NCBI GenBank assembly: GCA_013407085.1
Contig: JACCGJ010020381.1
Coordinates: 21,902-85,901, forward strand
Reading direction: 5' to 3'
Source: Atriophallophorus winterbourni
Taxonomy: Eukaryota; Platyhelminthes; Trematoda; Plagiorchiida; Microphallidae
DNA: 64,000 nucleotides
Below, in pieces: positions 20,484 through 29,999 of this stretch. How positions within the stretch are numbered: position 1 is the first letter of the stretch; the number at the start of each line of letters is the position of its first letter. Made by a program: the position numbers and the translations under genes. Below the pieces are notes generated by a model. The model searched no databases. It saw only the letters and a program-made list of their open reading frames with translations, and had not been told where the DNA came from.

Positions 20484-23237
20484 TCAATAGGTAGGGGCCA
20501 ACGCAGTAGTTCTCAACATAAGGTTTCGTAACCTTTGTTTAAAGATGTGCTCGTTCGCCGAGGTAACGATATCTATCGGCAAGCTATTCCACAAGAAGCA
20601 TACACGAACAGCGAAGAAGTGACGACGACAGTTCAATCGTGAGTGTGGGATTTGAAGGGTCAAAGGGTGGCTGCGTGTGGGGACAACCGAACCAAACTTG
20701 AAGAGGTGTTTGAGAGGGTGGGATTTCGCATAGATGATTCGATATGTCAGAGTGAGGTCGTGTAGGATACGCCTGCGCTCGAGGGTGCACAGTCCAAGTC
20801 TGGTCAGTCGCTGCTCAAAGGGTAAATTATTCAATCCGGTAACAATTTTGGTTGCCTTGTGATAAATTCGTTCGAGGAGCGAGATGTTTTTTTCCATCCA
20901 TGGCGTCCAAGCTTGTACAGCGTAGTCAACGACAGGATGTATGTAAGTGTTTAGTAATTTCGTGAGTGAGTGTGGTGGGAAACGTCCGAAAATGCGTTTC
21001 AGTAAACCTAGCAAGCTGCACGCACGCTTGTAGACGGCGTCGCACTGTAGGCTGTTCTTCAAAGTGCCAGACACCAAGATTCCGAGATCTTTTTGTGATG
21101 TACTCCATTCAAGCGGGTGGCTGCCAAGTTTGTAGGTAAAGGGAAAGGGTTTTCCGACTTGCAACATTTTGCACTTACGGAAATTAAATGGCAGTTCGTT
21201 TTGGATTGACCACTGGTGCAGCTTATTCAAATCTCCTTGCAGAACATGACAGTCCTCGATAGAGTTGACCTTCGTCCAGATTTTTACATCATCTGCGAAT
21301 AAAACAAGCTTACATGCTAGTAAGTTCGGTAGATCGTTTATAAATATGAGGAACAGTATTGGACCGAGAACCGAACCCTGAGGGACTCCGCTCGTGGCTT
21401 CAATTGTTCGAGAAGTTTCACCATCTATTCTGACTTTTACTTTGCGTCCAGACAGGTAACTTGTGAACCATGTTAGTAGGTTTCCGATGACGCCAACATT
21501 CTGCAGTTTCTGAAGCAGTAAGGAGTGATTCACTCTGTCGAATGCTTTAGATATATCTAAGTAACCGGCATGGACGGAACCCCCTTGGTCTAGTGCTTGC
21601 GTCCAGTCATTTAGAGTCGTGAGCAAGTTAGACAGGCATGAATATGTTTTCCTAAATCCGTGTTGTGTGAAAGTTATTAACTGATGGTTCTCGAGATGTT
21701 CAACAAGTCGTTCACACACCAGGCGTTCCAAAATTTTAGAAACCGCTGAAAGAAGCGTCACGGGGCGGTAATTCGCCGGATCAGAACGACTGCCCCCTTT
21801 GTAGATTGGTGTGATAACACCGGTTTTCCATTGAGTTGGTACGGTTCCCGTATTCAATGAGTGCCTGAATAGACCACTTAGTGGGCCACAAAGCTCCAGC
21901 TCGCATGACTTCAGAACAGCGGGTGTTATTCCATCCTCTCCTGGTGATTTGCGAACGTTCAGTCCGCGTAAATGTTTTCGCACAACCGTAGGATTTACCT
22001 CGATGTTGCTAAGGCATTCGACTTGTAGTGGGTGCGGCAAAGACGTCAGCGTTGACACGTTCTTTGGACAAAATACTTGCGCATAAAATGATATTAGGGC
22101 ATCAGCTGTATCCTTGACATTATCAGTCAGTCCGTTCTCTGTCTGGATAGGAAATACACCTGGCTTAACCTTGGTCGCGGTGTTTACGATGGTGTACAGC
22201 AACTTAGGATGTCGTTCCATCTGGTCGATCAGCTTCCAATGGTGATATTGCTTGTCTTCTCGAATTAGGGACGTCACCTTGTTACGAAAACTACGAAAGT
22301 GTTCCCAGGATGCGTCTGTTCGTATTATTTTGTGTGCAGCCCATGCGGAATTTCGCATGGCTATCCACTTCCGAGTGCGGCTTCGAAGTTTGAAGCAAAA
22401 TGTTCTTGATTTCCTTTTGGGAACACAGGTAGAATTGTCGTCTAGTTTTGTACCGATATAACTTAACAGACTAGAACAATGAGTATCAGCATTCGTAAGA
22501 TCGAGATGTTTTTCCTCCATAATCGTAATGGCACCGCGAAGGCCGAAGTAATCGACTCTCTTGATGAACTTAACGTCGCCCGACGCCCTTCTGGCGTTGC
22601 ACACGAATTCGAAGGACAACACAAGATGGTCACTTAGCCCCAAAGGACTATGATACTGCACTGACTCCACTGCTGTTGCTTCGGAGGTTAAAACCAGATC
22701 TAGAATTGACGATTCATTGAGGCCCCTTTGTCGAGTGAATGAATGGACATGGTTGTATAGGGGAGTGAAAGTGATAATCTCACGGAATTTGTACTCAAGG
22801 GATTGCTGAGTATGGACACTTTTGGTATAGAGATGTGGGAGGTTAAAATCACCCATTATTAACAGTTGGCATCCTCTAAGATTTCCAGCGTTGCGCATCA
22901 TTTGTAACAACGTTTCATTGTGGGCATCGGAAGAGTTGGGCGAGCGGTAGATCACACCAAGTATACAGTTCTCTCCAGTTTCCAAGCGAAGGCTACACCA
23001 CATGGTGTCCTCTAGCTCAAACCTTGTGTCCGGTACAGCTGTGCATTGAAGACGTTCGTTATAATACAAAGCAACTCCACCACCTGATCTTGAACGGTCT
23101 CGTCGAAGTAGGATCATGTTGGGAAGTGCCAGCTCGCAATCGTTCACCTGATCGTAAAACCATGTTTCCGTAACAGCAATGATGTCAGCAGAAAACTGAG
23201 CGTTAAAGTGAGACAATTCGGCGATTTTGTTCCGCAA
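20484..23237 (-). CDS. CR1 ORF2: AP-like endonuclease and reverse transcriptase
   Basis: A 917-codon open frame encodes the two enzymes used in target-primed reverse transcription: an apurinic-type endonuclease that nicks the target, and an RT that copies the RNA. The endonuclease occupies about residues 1-235 with TETW (Glu25), GDFNLPH (Asp130) and LSDH (Asp203, His204). The RT occupies about 420-700 with ITPIYKGG, QHGFRK, YLDISKAFD (Asp561), GVPQGSVLGPILF and FADD (647-650). All expected catalytic residues are present. The open frame runs upstream of 23237 (TNAQCLRNKIAE precedes it) and overlaps the end of ORF1, so the true start may lie within the overlap; 23237 is not an ATG. ORF2 may be functional although ORF1 is broken. 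Confidence 0.85.
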   Translation of the reverse strand: MRNKIAELSHFNAQFSADIIAVTETWFYDQVNDCELALPNMILLRRDRSRSGGGVALYYNERLQCTAVPDTRFELEDTMWCSLRLETGENCILGVIYRSPNSSDAHNETLLQMMRNAGNLRGCQLLIMGDFNLPHLYTKSVHTQQSLEYKFREIITFTPLYNHVHSFTRQRGLNESSILDLVLTSEATAVESVQYHSPLGLSDHLVLSFEFVCNARRASGDVKFIKRVDYFGLRGAITIMEEKHLDLTNADTHCSSLLSYIGTKLDDNSTCVPKRKSRTFCFKLRSRTRKWIAMRNSAWAAHKIIRTDASWEHFRSFRNKVTSLIREDKQYHHWKLIDQMERHPKLLYTIVNTATKVKPGVFPIQTENGLTDNVKDTADALISFYAQVFCPKNVSTLTSLPHPLQVECLSNIEVNPTVVRKHLRGLNVRKSPGEDGITPAVLKSCELELCGPLSGLFRHSLNTGTVPTQWKTGVITPIYKGGSRSDPANYRPVTLLSAVSKILERLVCERLVEHLENHQLITFTQHGFRKTYSCLSNLLTTLNDWTQALDQGGSVHAGYLDISKAFDRVNHSLLLQKLQNVGVIGNLLTWFTSYLSGRKVKVRIDGETSRTIEATSGVPQGSVLGPILFLIFINDLPNLLACKLVLFADDVKIWTKVNSIEDCHVLQGDLNKLHQWSIQNELPFNFRKCKMLQVGKPFPFTYKLGSHPLEWSTSQKDLGILVSGTLKNSLQCDAVYKRACSLLGLLKRIFGRFPPHSLTKLLNTYIHPVVDYAVQAWTPWMEKNISLLERIYHKATKIVTGLNNLPFEQRLTRLGLCTLERRRILHDLTLTYRIIYAKSHPLKHLFKFGSVVPTRSHPLTLQIPHSRLNCRRHFFAVRVCFLWNSLPIDIVTSANEHIFKQRLRNLMLRTTALAPTY

Positions 23238-23290
23238 GCACTGTGCATTTGTGCATAGGCATTTAACAGTGGTTTTCGTGTGTAACGAGC

Positions 23291-25013
23291 CTATGCGGAT
23301 GATGTTTGTATGTCCGACCCCCTGAGAGCCGGACCATGATGTACTCGGTCCGACTCGGTTTGAGCCGGACCCACTACGTTTTTTGATGTATTGATTGCTT
23401 CCGTTTCGGTGGGAACGCTACCGTCTACCGCCCCCAGCCGCGAGTGTGTCTCACTCATTGGTTTGGGTGGGCTAAGTCTAACATCCTTGGGTAGTGTTCG
23501 TTTCTTTTTTGTCCATTCCGACCTTACTATTTCAGCCATAGCGCTGGTCAAGAACGTAATCTTCAGAGGTTTCGGTCCATCCCCCTTGTATTTTGGCGAA
23601 AAAGGAACTCGAAAAGTGTCCACAACAACGGCATTAGAAATATCGAGAGAACACGCAATGTAGCGCCATTGTTTGACGTCGTGCTCTACCGTTTCCTGAT
23701 TCGATGCTTTAGAAGTATTTTCTGGTACACCAAGTAGAACTATACTTCGCGATACCGTTTGTTCCCTGTCGTTCAAGCTGCCCTTCCTTTCCCACCATGG
23801 TACATCGGGATATATGCGGCAGTTGGAGTCGGAATCTGACTTGAGTAGGTATGCATTCAGCAATACGTTCTCGATATCAGCCTCGCATTTTAGTGTTACC
23901 TTGAGCAAGCGAGGTTGACCAATATGAGGTGAAGATGAATGGCGGGTTAGACGAGTCACCTTTTCTGCGTTTACATGTTCAATTTTCATTAGGTGACAAA
24001 GTTCAGACCATTTATCGACATCATGTTTCTGTTTGCTATCAAACAGGCTTTCTTGGGACTCGCTGACATTCGTACATATAACGTTCAGCCTGTATGGGGT
24101 GTTCTTTTTTCGTATCGGAAAGTCAGGCGTTTTAGAATTAAAAACCGTTGTGGCTTGACTTTGTGAGTCGGGTACAGCAGTTTTGGAGTGTACAGCTGAG
24201 TTCGACCGTAACAGCATATCTCTGTAAGAATTTCCTAATTCTGTGGTCGTTTTAGCTGATTCCAAAACGGGAATAACCCTGCTTTTTTGCTTTTTTGGCA
24301 CACGAATAGCCTTAGTCTTAGATTCCTTCAATGGTGGTCCCGAAAACGATGTATTGATATGATGGTTTACATCAGTGATCACTTGCGTACTCACATGATT
24401 TACCAACATTTCTTCTACACGTCGAAGGCCCAACTCCAAACCGGCCATTCTATTTTCTATTTTGGATCCAAAAGTATCGTTATAGTGCAATGATTTAGCT
24501 CTGCAACGAACACAGACATAGCATGCACCTGGAACCATTTCATTATTCAATAGTTCAATAGTGTATTACGGTATAAAAAAGCTGAGGGCTTGTACAAACC
24601 GCAGGATAGATAGAGCGGTGGGTCAATAATGCTATTGAGTCAGGGGCTAAAGTACGGTCGCATTTACCATGGATTTTACCCATACACAGAAAACACGTTA
24701 TTACTTTACGCGCCATGGGACTCACCGGTTGTTCGCATGCTTTGCACGTGACTTCGGGACAATTTTGCGTGTCGGGATTCGTCCAATCAGCTGGGCCGGC
24801 CGTGACCATTGTTGCGTTCGCCGGATCCAGGCCCTTAGCAATGAGGTCAAGTTGGTCCGATGTCGCTGTTTGATCGATCGATTTTTCAGTCCGTATGTTG
24901 GTTCTCGTGATGCGGTGAAACATGTTAGTAGCCTGAATTGGGTTGTTCGGCTGTGTGACGGGTTTTTGTTCGACGGGTCGAGGTGGCTGTTTTGAAACAC
25001 GTGATTTCGTCAT
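23291..25013 (-). pseudogene. CR1 ORF1 (PHD-like finger plus two related modules), split by nested insert
   Basis: ORF1 proteins of LINEs bind the element RNA. The N-terminal part (25013 to about 24625) carries the first half of a PHD-like finger: Cys-x2-Cys ... CFLCMGKIHGKCDR. The second half (CYVCVRCRAKS) starts about 24525 after an 80-base interruption. The rest (24550-23291, 419 codons open) has two similar modules, one starting NVICTNVSESQESLF and ending RLLKVTLKCEADIENVLL, the other starting SIVLLGVPENTSK and ending PLKITFLTSAMAEIV. The start is placed at the ATG at 25013 (MTKSRVSKQ). The homologue at 40512-41864 is uninterrupted, which shows what the insert did. Confidence 0.75.
24545..24625 (-). 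mobile_element. Short CR1 3'-end insert inside ORF1
   Basis: TTCAATAGTTCAATAG (two octamers) followed by GGTATAAAAAAGCTGAGGGC and TGTACAAACC closely matches the 3' termini of other CR1 copies (for example 11335-11400 and 20280-20330). The orientation is the same as the host element. It sits between codons for the first and second halves of the zinc finger and brings a frameshift. Confidence 0.65.
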
Positions 25014-25439
25014 GCTGCAAATAATCCAATATAACTCGTTAACTACACGAGCTAGAACACAGAAATAAGTATCAAAATTCGTAGCTCGACGTGATCCTTG
25101 CAATGATAGCAAAAACCATAGAATAGTTAGCGATTGAAAAAGGTTTGCGCGCGTGAGCAAACTGTGAAATTTACGCCGATATGATAATTTTGCTGCTAAT
25201 CCGTTGACAAGAGCAAAACAAATAAATTCCGATAGAGATGATCGAAAGTAGCACGAAATTCTTGGAATGAGAGAAATCCAAGCAGATTCGGCGAAGATAT
25301 GAGCAGAAGTGTCAGAGCAATAAAAAATGCACAGTAGGTCACAGGAAACTCAGTTGTAGCTTTACAGTGTTTTTTTTCTGGAAGCCTTATAGCACAACCA
25401 ATTTCTATAGGTTGGTAATGCTGTATATCTCCGTCCGTG

Positions 25440-25990
25440 TCTGTCGTGCTTAATAATTCAATTCCATTCCGTTCAATTTTAATGGTCTAAAAAGCATATA
25501 GCTTAACACAAACCACAGAATAATAAGGCAATTACGAAAAACATGGGTAGTAAAACGGGATTTGTTTGCTTACTGAGCAGTTCCGGAATCAAGTAAAAAT
25601 CCATAAGACAGGAACTGTTTTTAAAGTTCAAAGCTTTGGGTTAGTCAACATGAAATTGTCCAAATTCGATTTGAATATATCCAAGTTGGGTGAATGTGCA
25701 ACATTACAGGGTAGGGAGTTACAGGTAAAGCATACACGTACAGAATAAAAATACTTTCGACAGTTTAGTCTTGATTCGGGAATAAGTACTGTATATTCGT
25801 GACTCATGCTGGTTCTGGGTGCTAGACATGTGAATAGTTTATTTAGGGGATGGTTGGGGTATGCAGTATATTGAACATAAGAATCAAATCACCTCTAAGA
25901 CGGTGGTAACGAGAGTCTAAGAGATTGTGATTTGCAATACGATCTTCGTATTGTTTGAGCTTCCGAATGAGATTAGTCATTGTAGCTGTC
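25440..25990 (-). mobile_element. CR1 copy, family B 3' end
   Basis: The 3' terminus (ATTCAATTCCATTCCGTTCAATTTTAATGG at 25447-25480 with the box GTCTAAAAAGCATATAGC) and the body are nearly the same as 43320-43850. The coding part on the minus strand reads KLKQYEDRIANHNLLDSRYH and RLRGDLILMFNILHTP. It is 5'-truncated at about 25990, where it meets a Gypsy protease, so it inserted into that element. Confidence 0.7.
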
Positions 25991-26961
25991 CAGTCAGGCA
26001 CTGGTGGCGGTCTGCATCGTAGGATTGAGTTCTGGGGAACCAAGTTTCCGCAGGAGTTTTCGGGAAATGATCGTAATCTCCAATGCAGTGTCCAGATGGA
26101 ATCGATCAGATTGACCGTTGATCTGGACCATTACGAATTTTCTCCGATCGGCTGCGTTGACATGGAACGTAGAAAAAAGACTGAGAGTCTTTTTCGAAGG
26201 CTTGTGTGAAGACCTCGAGCGACCAATACTCTGATTCGGGCCAGGGATGCGTATCTTCTTATGGATTGTATGTACTGCATGTTTGCCATGGCCCTTAAAT
26301 TGGACGATAGCCGAATCCCGTTGGAGATTTACCAATCGAAGATACTCGTCACCAATGGCTTGAAGCGTGAGTGAGGAGTCATGTTCCAATCGTTTAAGAA
26401 GCCGTGTCCTGACATCTGTGAAACTGGAAGACTGGAGACTGCATATAAATATGAGCGATTTAAATTGATCGTCCATTAGTGAACGAAGCTTAAACCGCTC
26501 GCACACTCTGTTAACAATGCCCATGTGTGTTACGAAATAGTCGGATTCCTGCATAACCAGTTTCAGGCAACGATAACGTGTGTTAAATGGTGATGACTTG
26601 TCTCCAAATAGTTGTTTCAGTGTTTCGACTGTCTGTATGAATGAACGGTCGCGTGGGTTTTGTGGCAAGATAAAGTTACAATATTTATCAATTTCACTGG
26701 GAACAAGTTTGCGAAGTATGTGTCTTACATTCCACGCATCGTCCTGTGCGGAAAATCTACGCGGAATAAATCTTCATACCTACGGAACCACGTCTCGAAC
26801 GTGACATTAGCCTCAGCGTCGAAATTAAATTCATGGATACTATTAACAACACCATCGACGGATGGTGGAGCATTGCTGCTCGCTGGAATTTTACTTTGAA
26901 CTAATAATTCCATCAACTTTCTTTGCTGTTCGGGCAAAATTTCTAATTTTCTCTGATCCAT
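25991..26961 (-). pseudogene. Gypsy-type gag and protease remnant (element 3)
   Basis: Minus strand. Gag starts at 26961 (MDQRKLEILPEQQRKLMELL) with the block FETWFRRYEDLFRVDF, and after a frameshift continues ILPQNPRDRSFIQTVETLKQ with FNTRYRCLKL. This order is typical of Ty3/Gypsy elements of the K02A2.6-like group. A protease-like end follows (FHLDTALEITIIS), in which the usual DTG/DSG motif has become DTA, probably abolishing activity. No CCHC zinc knuckle is seen where one would be expected. The element is cut at 25990 by a CR1 insertion. Confidence 0.65.
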
Positions 26962-26969
26962 TTTTAAAA

Positions 26970-27295
26970 AAATTTAAATATCCCCGTCGCCAATAATGTT
27001 ATATATTACCCGAGTAGAACCCGAGTATTTATTACCCAAGATGTTTAACACTGAAAACCTTTGTGCTATTAGTCACAATTGACTAACTAACCCAAAACTA
27101 AGCGTAGCAAGAACAAAGGCAGGCCGTTTAAACAAAGAGCTTTACCGTCTCTGACCAAAAAGCCATTAGGCTGTGGCTCATGTGTATTTATACACTGAAT
27201 CATTATGGCCGACAAAATGGACTAATCAGAATAGAGTATCATAAATTCAAAGGGTTTTAAATGTTATAATGAGTTTTCGAGGAAAATAATAATAT
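26970..27295 (-). repeat. Possible 5' LTR and primer site of Gypsy element 3
   Basis: Just upstream of the gag start the coding strand reads ATAACA followed by TTATTGGCGACGGGGATA, which looks like an LTR end and a primer-binding site beginning TGGCGAC. The 5' border of the LTR is not defined, and no second LTR is present in the window, so this is a position-based inference. Confidence 0.35.
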
Positions 27296-27522
27296 TTGCT
27301 CAACAGTTTTTGTTTGCTTTATCCAGCTGTGGTGGTTTCTGGATCTCTTTGACCTTATGAACGTTCGTTGCACCGGTAGTCTGCACCTTCTGCCTTTTGT
27401 TGACAAATCTGTAGAGCATTTTGTTATTTTCCAGGAATCGAGCCGTAATTTTACTTTGGTGATCTAATTTATCCTGGCGCACTAGGTCAGCGCAATGATT
27501 TCGTAATTTTCTATAACGCTCC
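27290..27522 (-). pseudogene. LINE linker fragment
   Basis: The minus strand reads QERYRKLRNHCADLVRQDK, then ARFLENNKMLYRFVNKRQKV. This is the stretch between endonuclease and RT in CR1-like ORF2 proteins (compare FRNKVTSLIREDKQYHHWKL in copy A). It is cut sharply at 27522 by the LTR. Confidence 0.6.
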
Positions 27523-27984
27523 TGTAGGAATTATCCCTATTTGAAATAATTCCTCAATAATTCTTAAAGTAAGTTTATTTCCATAAACGTTTTTCATCAT
27601 GATGCTGCGTGTCGTTTTGTTTAAATCAAGTGAACACACAATTACGCTTGCTACAGCGTAAACGTCTGATAACTTTCCCAACCACTATTTAATTGTTTCA
27701 GATTACTGACCCAGCGTATTCCTTCCCCTTTTCGGTTATTCACTGCTTGTTTCATCTACGACGAGCAATTATCCCGGTGAAGAAATAACACGGGTCAAAT
27801 ATATTGTTAGCAATAATCCGAGTGGACCACACAAAGGATTACGTAAATCTGTTGTTGAAACTGAGTGTCTTCTTATATTACACAAATATAATTATATATA
27901 TTTATACATATTTTCACACACTTATAATAATTCTCAACACTTATCATAATTCTTATTTACGCAACGCTCGGCTTATTCGCTACA
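27523..27984 (+). repeat. Solo LTR of the CsRn1-like Gypsy family
   Basis: This 462-bp segment from TGTAGGAATTA to TTCGCTACA has exactly the same length as the two LTRs of the element at 32686-37731 and aligns along its whole length with moderate divergence. No internal sequence adjoins it, and the five bases on each side (GCTCC, TATCT) do not match. It is therefore a recombined LTR whose flanks have been rearranged, or an old insertion. Confidence 0.85.
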
Positions 27985-27989
27985 TATCT

Positions 27990-28255
27990 TACATATCGTG
28001 CGAATGATATCGCTTGATATTATTCTGAAGCCAACGATACATTCCGGCTTCATTCCATCACATCGAATATGTATCCACATTGAACAAATTTCACATAACA
28101 GCTTTCGCGTTATTGGCGACCTGTTTCGAACAAACCAGACAAGAATCCCCAGAGTGAGCAGCGGAGCCCTAATTCTCTTGAAGCTTCCTTGCAGTCGATG
28201 CTACATGAACTCCATTTGCAGATTTAAGAGTCGTAACCATGTTCAAATACGGTGA
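27990..28255 (-). pseudogene. CR1 ORF1 zinc-finger fragment
   Basis: The minus strand encodes, with one frameshift, CLVCSKQVANNAKAV followed by CEICSMWIHIRCDGMKPE, matching the finger of the intact CR1 ORF1 (CAVCRKSVSPKAKSVMC, then CLSKVHAKCDK). It ends where the solo LTR begins. Confidence 0.55.
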
Positions 28256-28394
28256 AAATAGAATAAACATTCTTGTAATAATCTTGAAATAGCTCGGATA
28301 TCCACAACTATATCAAAATATCGTAAGAAGCAAACTTCCACGTTGACCTTGAAATTCACTTCAGCCTGTAGCTTTTTTCCAAAAAACACTATTT

Positions 28395-28413
28395 GGTAAA
28401 ATTATCACGTCGG
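28395..28413 (-). promoter_or_regulatory. tRNA-Trp-type primer-binding site
   Basis: The minus strand reads TGGTGAGCCCGACGTGAT, which differs at one base from the complement of the 3' end of animal tRNA-Trp (TGGTGACCCCGACGTGAT, recalled from the fly tRNA). It lies a few bases after an LTR-like end (CTGCTACA). Priming by tRNA-Trp is a hallmark reported for CsRn1-like elements. Confidence 0.65.
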
Positions 28414-28423
28414 GCTCACCAAT

Positions 28424-29040
28424 TTGTAGCAGTTGCTTGGGCGGAGATGTCACCACTAACTGCGTACGCCTTCTGATTATTGTACACTATTGACTATTTG
28501 CATGATAGCACAAGCGTGATCCAGCAAAACGCCGAAGTCAGAGAGTGTATTTTGCTTGGATCAGGCTTGTGATTTCACACCTATCTCTGACTACTGACTA
28601 TCAAATTCCTTAGAGTAATAATGCTCATTTTGACGAAACCAAATCGGCATTCACGTCGCTCAAGAAGCATGTCTCTCAACCATTGTAGGACAGTAGCACC
28701 TCTGACGTTATTCACACTGACGCGCTGACGCATACACTGAAGCAGTAAGATCAATGCTTCAACAGTATGTTGTCGGCTCATGGCTCCCGATGTCATTTTT
28801 CTCGAAACGACTTCAATGGGCTGGGACTCGTAGTAGCACATACGGTCGAGAAATGTAGTGGATAGTAAAGAGTTAACGAACAGAAAGTCGATGAAATGTG
28901 AGTGATAACGATAAAAGGAAATCGATAAATCAATATGGCGTTATCGGCAATCGAAACGAAACGACAATGTCTTAGGTAACAAATTAAGATGATACAAAAT
29001 ATAACACTGTAAAAATTACTATAGAATTCCCACCTAGTGC
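28424..29040 (-). repeat. Probable LTR of Gypsy element 2
   Basis: On the minus strand the segment ends CTGCTACA, directly before the tRNA-Trp primer site, and lies downstream of a Gypsy pol end (29165). The purine tract near 29027-29040 (CTAGGTGGGAATTC on the coding strand) resembles the polypurine tract of element 1 (CTAGGGGGGAGTT), which places the LTR start near 29025. There is no second copy in the window to fix the borders. It contains a hairpin at 28509-28571. Confidence 0.5.
28509..28571. repeat. Inverted repeat (hairpin) inside the Gypsy-2 LTR
   Basis: CACAAGCGTGATCCAGCAAAA (28509-28529) and TTTTGCTTGGATCAGGCTTGTG (28550-28571) are complementary with two mismatches or bulges, leaving a loop of about 20 bases. 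The arm core also occurs in the SINE-like repeat (AAGCCTGGATCCAAGCA), so it may derive from two SINE ends. Confidence 0.6.
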
Positions 29041-29164
29041 GTCGGGAACAAGAAATAGACGCTCGAAAAAAAGCACTAGGTTATACAATCATCAAACTGT
29101 GGGGGAAAATGGACCTTACGACAACAATGTGTTTGTCTGTTAGAGTCAGTTAGTTTGAGACACG
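29041..29164. other. Gypsy-2 3' untranslated stretch
   Basis: Short spacer between the end of the integrase frame and the inferred LTR. No feature was seen. Confidence 0.35.
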
Positions 29165-29998
29165 TAGGTAATGGGGGTTTATCAAAGGAATCAGGGGTAA
29201 GGTTGGTTTCTGGTGAAACGGATGGTTGGTCTCAGTTTGATGTCTGTGGAGTAAGTTTTAGGGTATTTGATTTCGCTTTCGATGTTGGTTCTACGTAAGC
29301 GACTTTTAAACGATCGATATTGACGGCTTCTTTTGATCCATTCCGGTCAATAACGAAATACTTGGGATACCTGCTGAGCACCTTGTACGGACCACGTAAC
29401 TAGTCCGTCAATGGATGTCAAATCATAGCACATTGCTGAATAAAGCGTCCATAATAGTAAACCAAACCCAAGAAACGTCTGACTTGACGGATAGAGTTGA
29501 TACATGGATAATCTTGGATAGGAGATGGTTTTTCAGATAACGATTTTATACCGGAACCATCAATTTGCTGTCCAAGAATTTCGACAGAGGTCACACCAAA
29601 CAGACATTTATCAAGATTAACCACAATGCCGTAGTGGGATAGACGTTAAAATAGTTCACGAGGGTGTTCAAGATGTTCCGTGGGATTTGTGCTTACGATT
29701 AGGACATCATCAATGTACCCGTAGACGAAAGATAGACCGAGGAAAACTAAGTCCATGAATTTCTGGAAGGTTTGTGCAGCATTTCGTGAACCCAATGGCA
29801 TCCTAATAAATACTAGAAGACTAAATGTTGTGGTGATGGCTGTTTTGGGAATATCCTCGTCAGCTACAGGAATTTTATGATATGCGCGCACTAAATCGAT
29901 TTCGATAACACAGATTTTCCGTGAATATACAGTACAAAGTCATGTATGTGCGAAATAGGATATCTATCTGGGATCGTTATGAGATTTAAAGCACGATT
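29165..29998 (-). pseudogene. Gypsy element 2 pol remnant: RT fused to integrase tail
   Basis: On the minus strand: IPDRYPISHIHDFVLYIHGK near 29975-29910, AYHKIPVADEDIPKTAITTT, MPLGSRNAAQTFQKFMDL and the catalytic YIDDVLIV at 29891-29646; then the RT connection GQQIDGSGIKSLSEK and FLGLVYYYGRFIQQCA at 29624-29418. Immediately after follow YPKYFVIDRNGSKEAVNIDR and LKVAYVEP at about 29385-29290, the C-terminal integrase block. RNase H and the integrase core (about 1.3 kb) are missing, so this is an internal deletion. The right end is cut by a CR1-like 3' end at 29999. Confidence 0.75.
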
Positions 29999-29999
29999 C

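Larger units (their letters stand above)
20265..25165 (-). mobile_element. Near-complete CR1 LINE (copy A)
   Basis: Minus strand. The 3' end is a run of heptamers (TTGAATC on the coding strand, three units at 20268-20290) followed by the box TTTTTTAACCATAAATC, the kind of short 3' tandem tail expected for CR1-clade LINEs. ORF2 (20484 to about 23300) is open; ORF1 (25013-23291) is split by a 24545-24625 insert. No target-site duplication was recognised; CR1 elements often lack clear ones. Confidence 0.8.
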
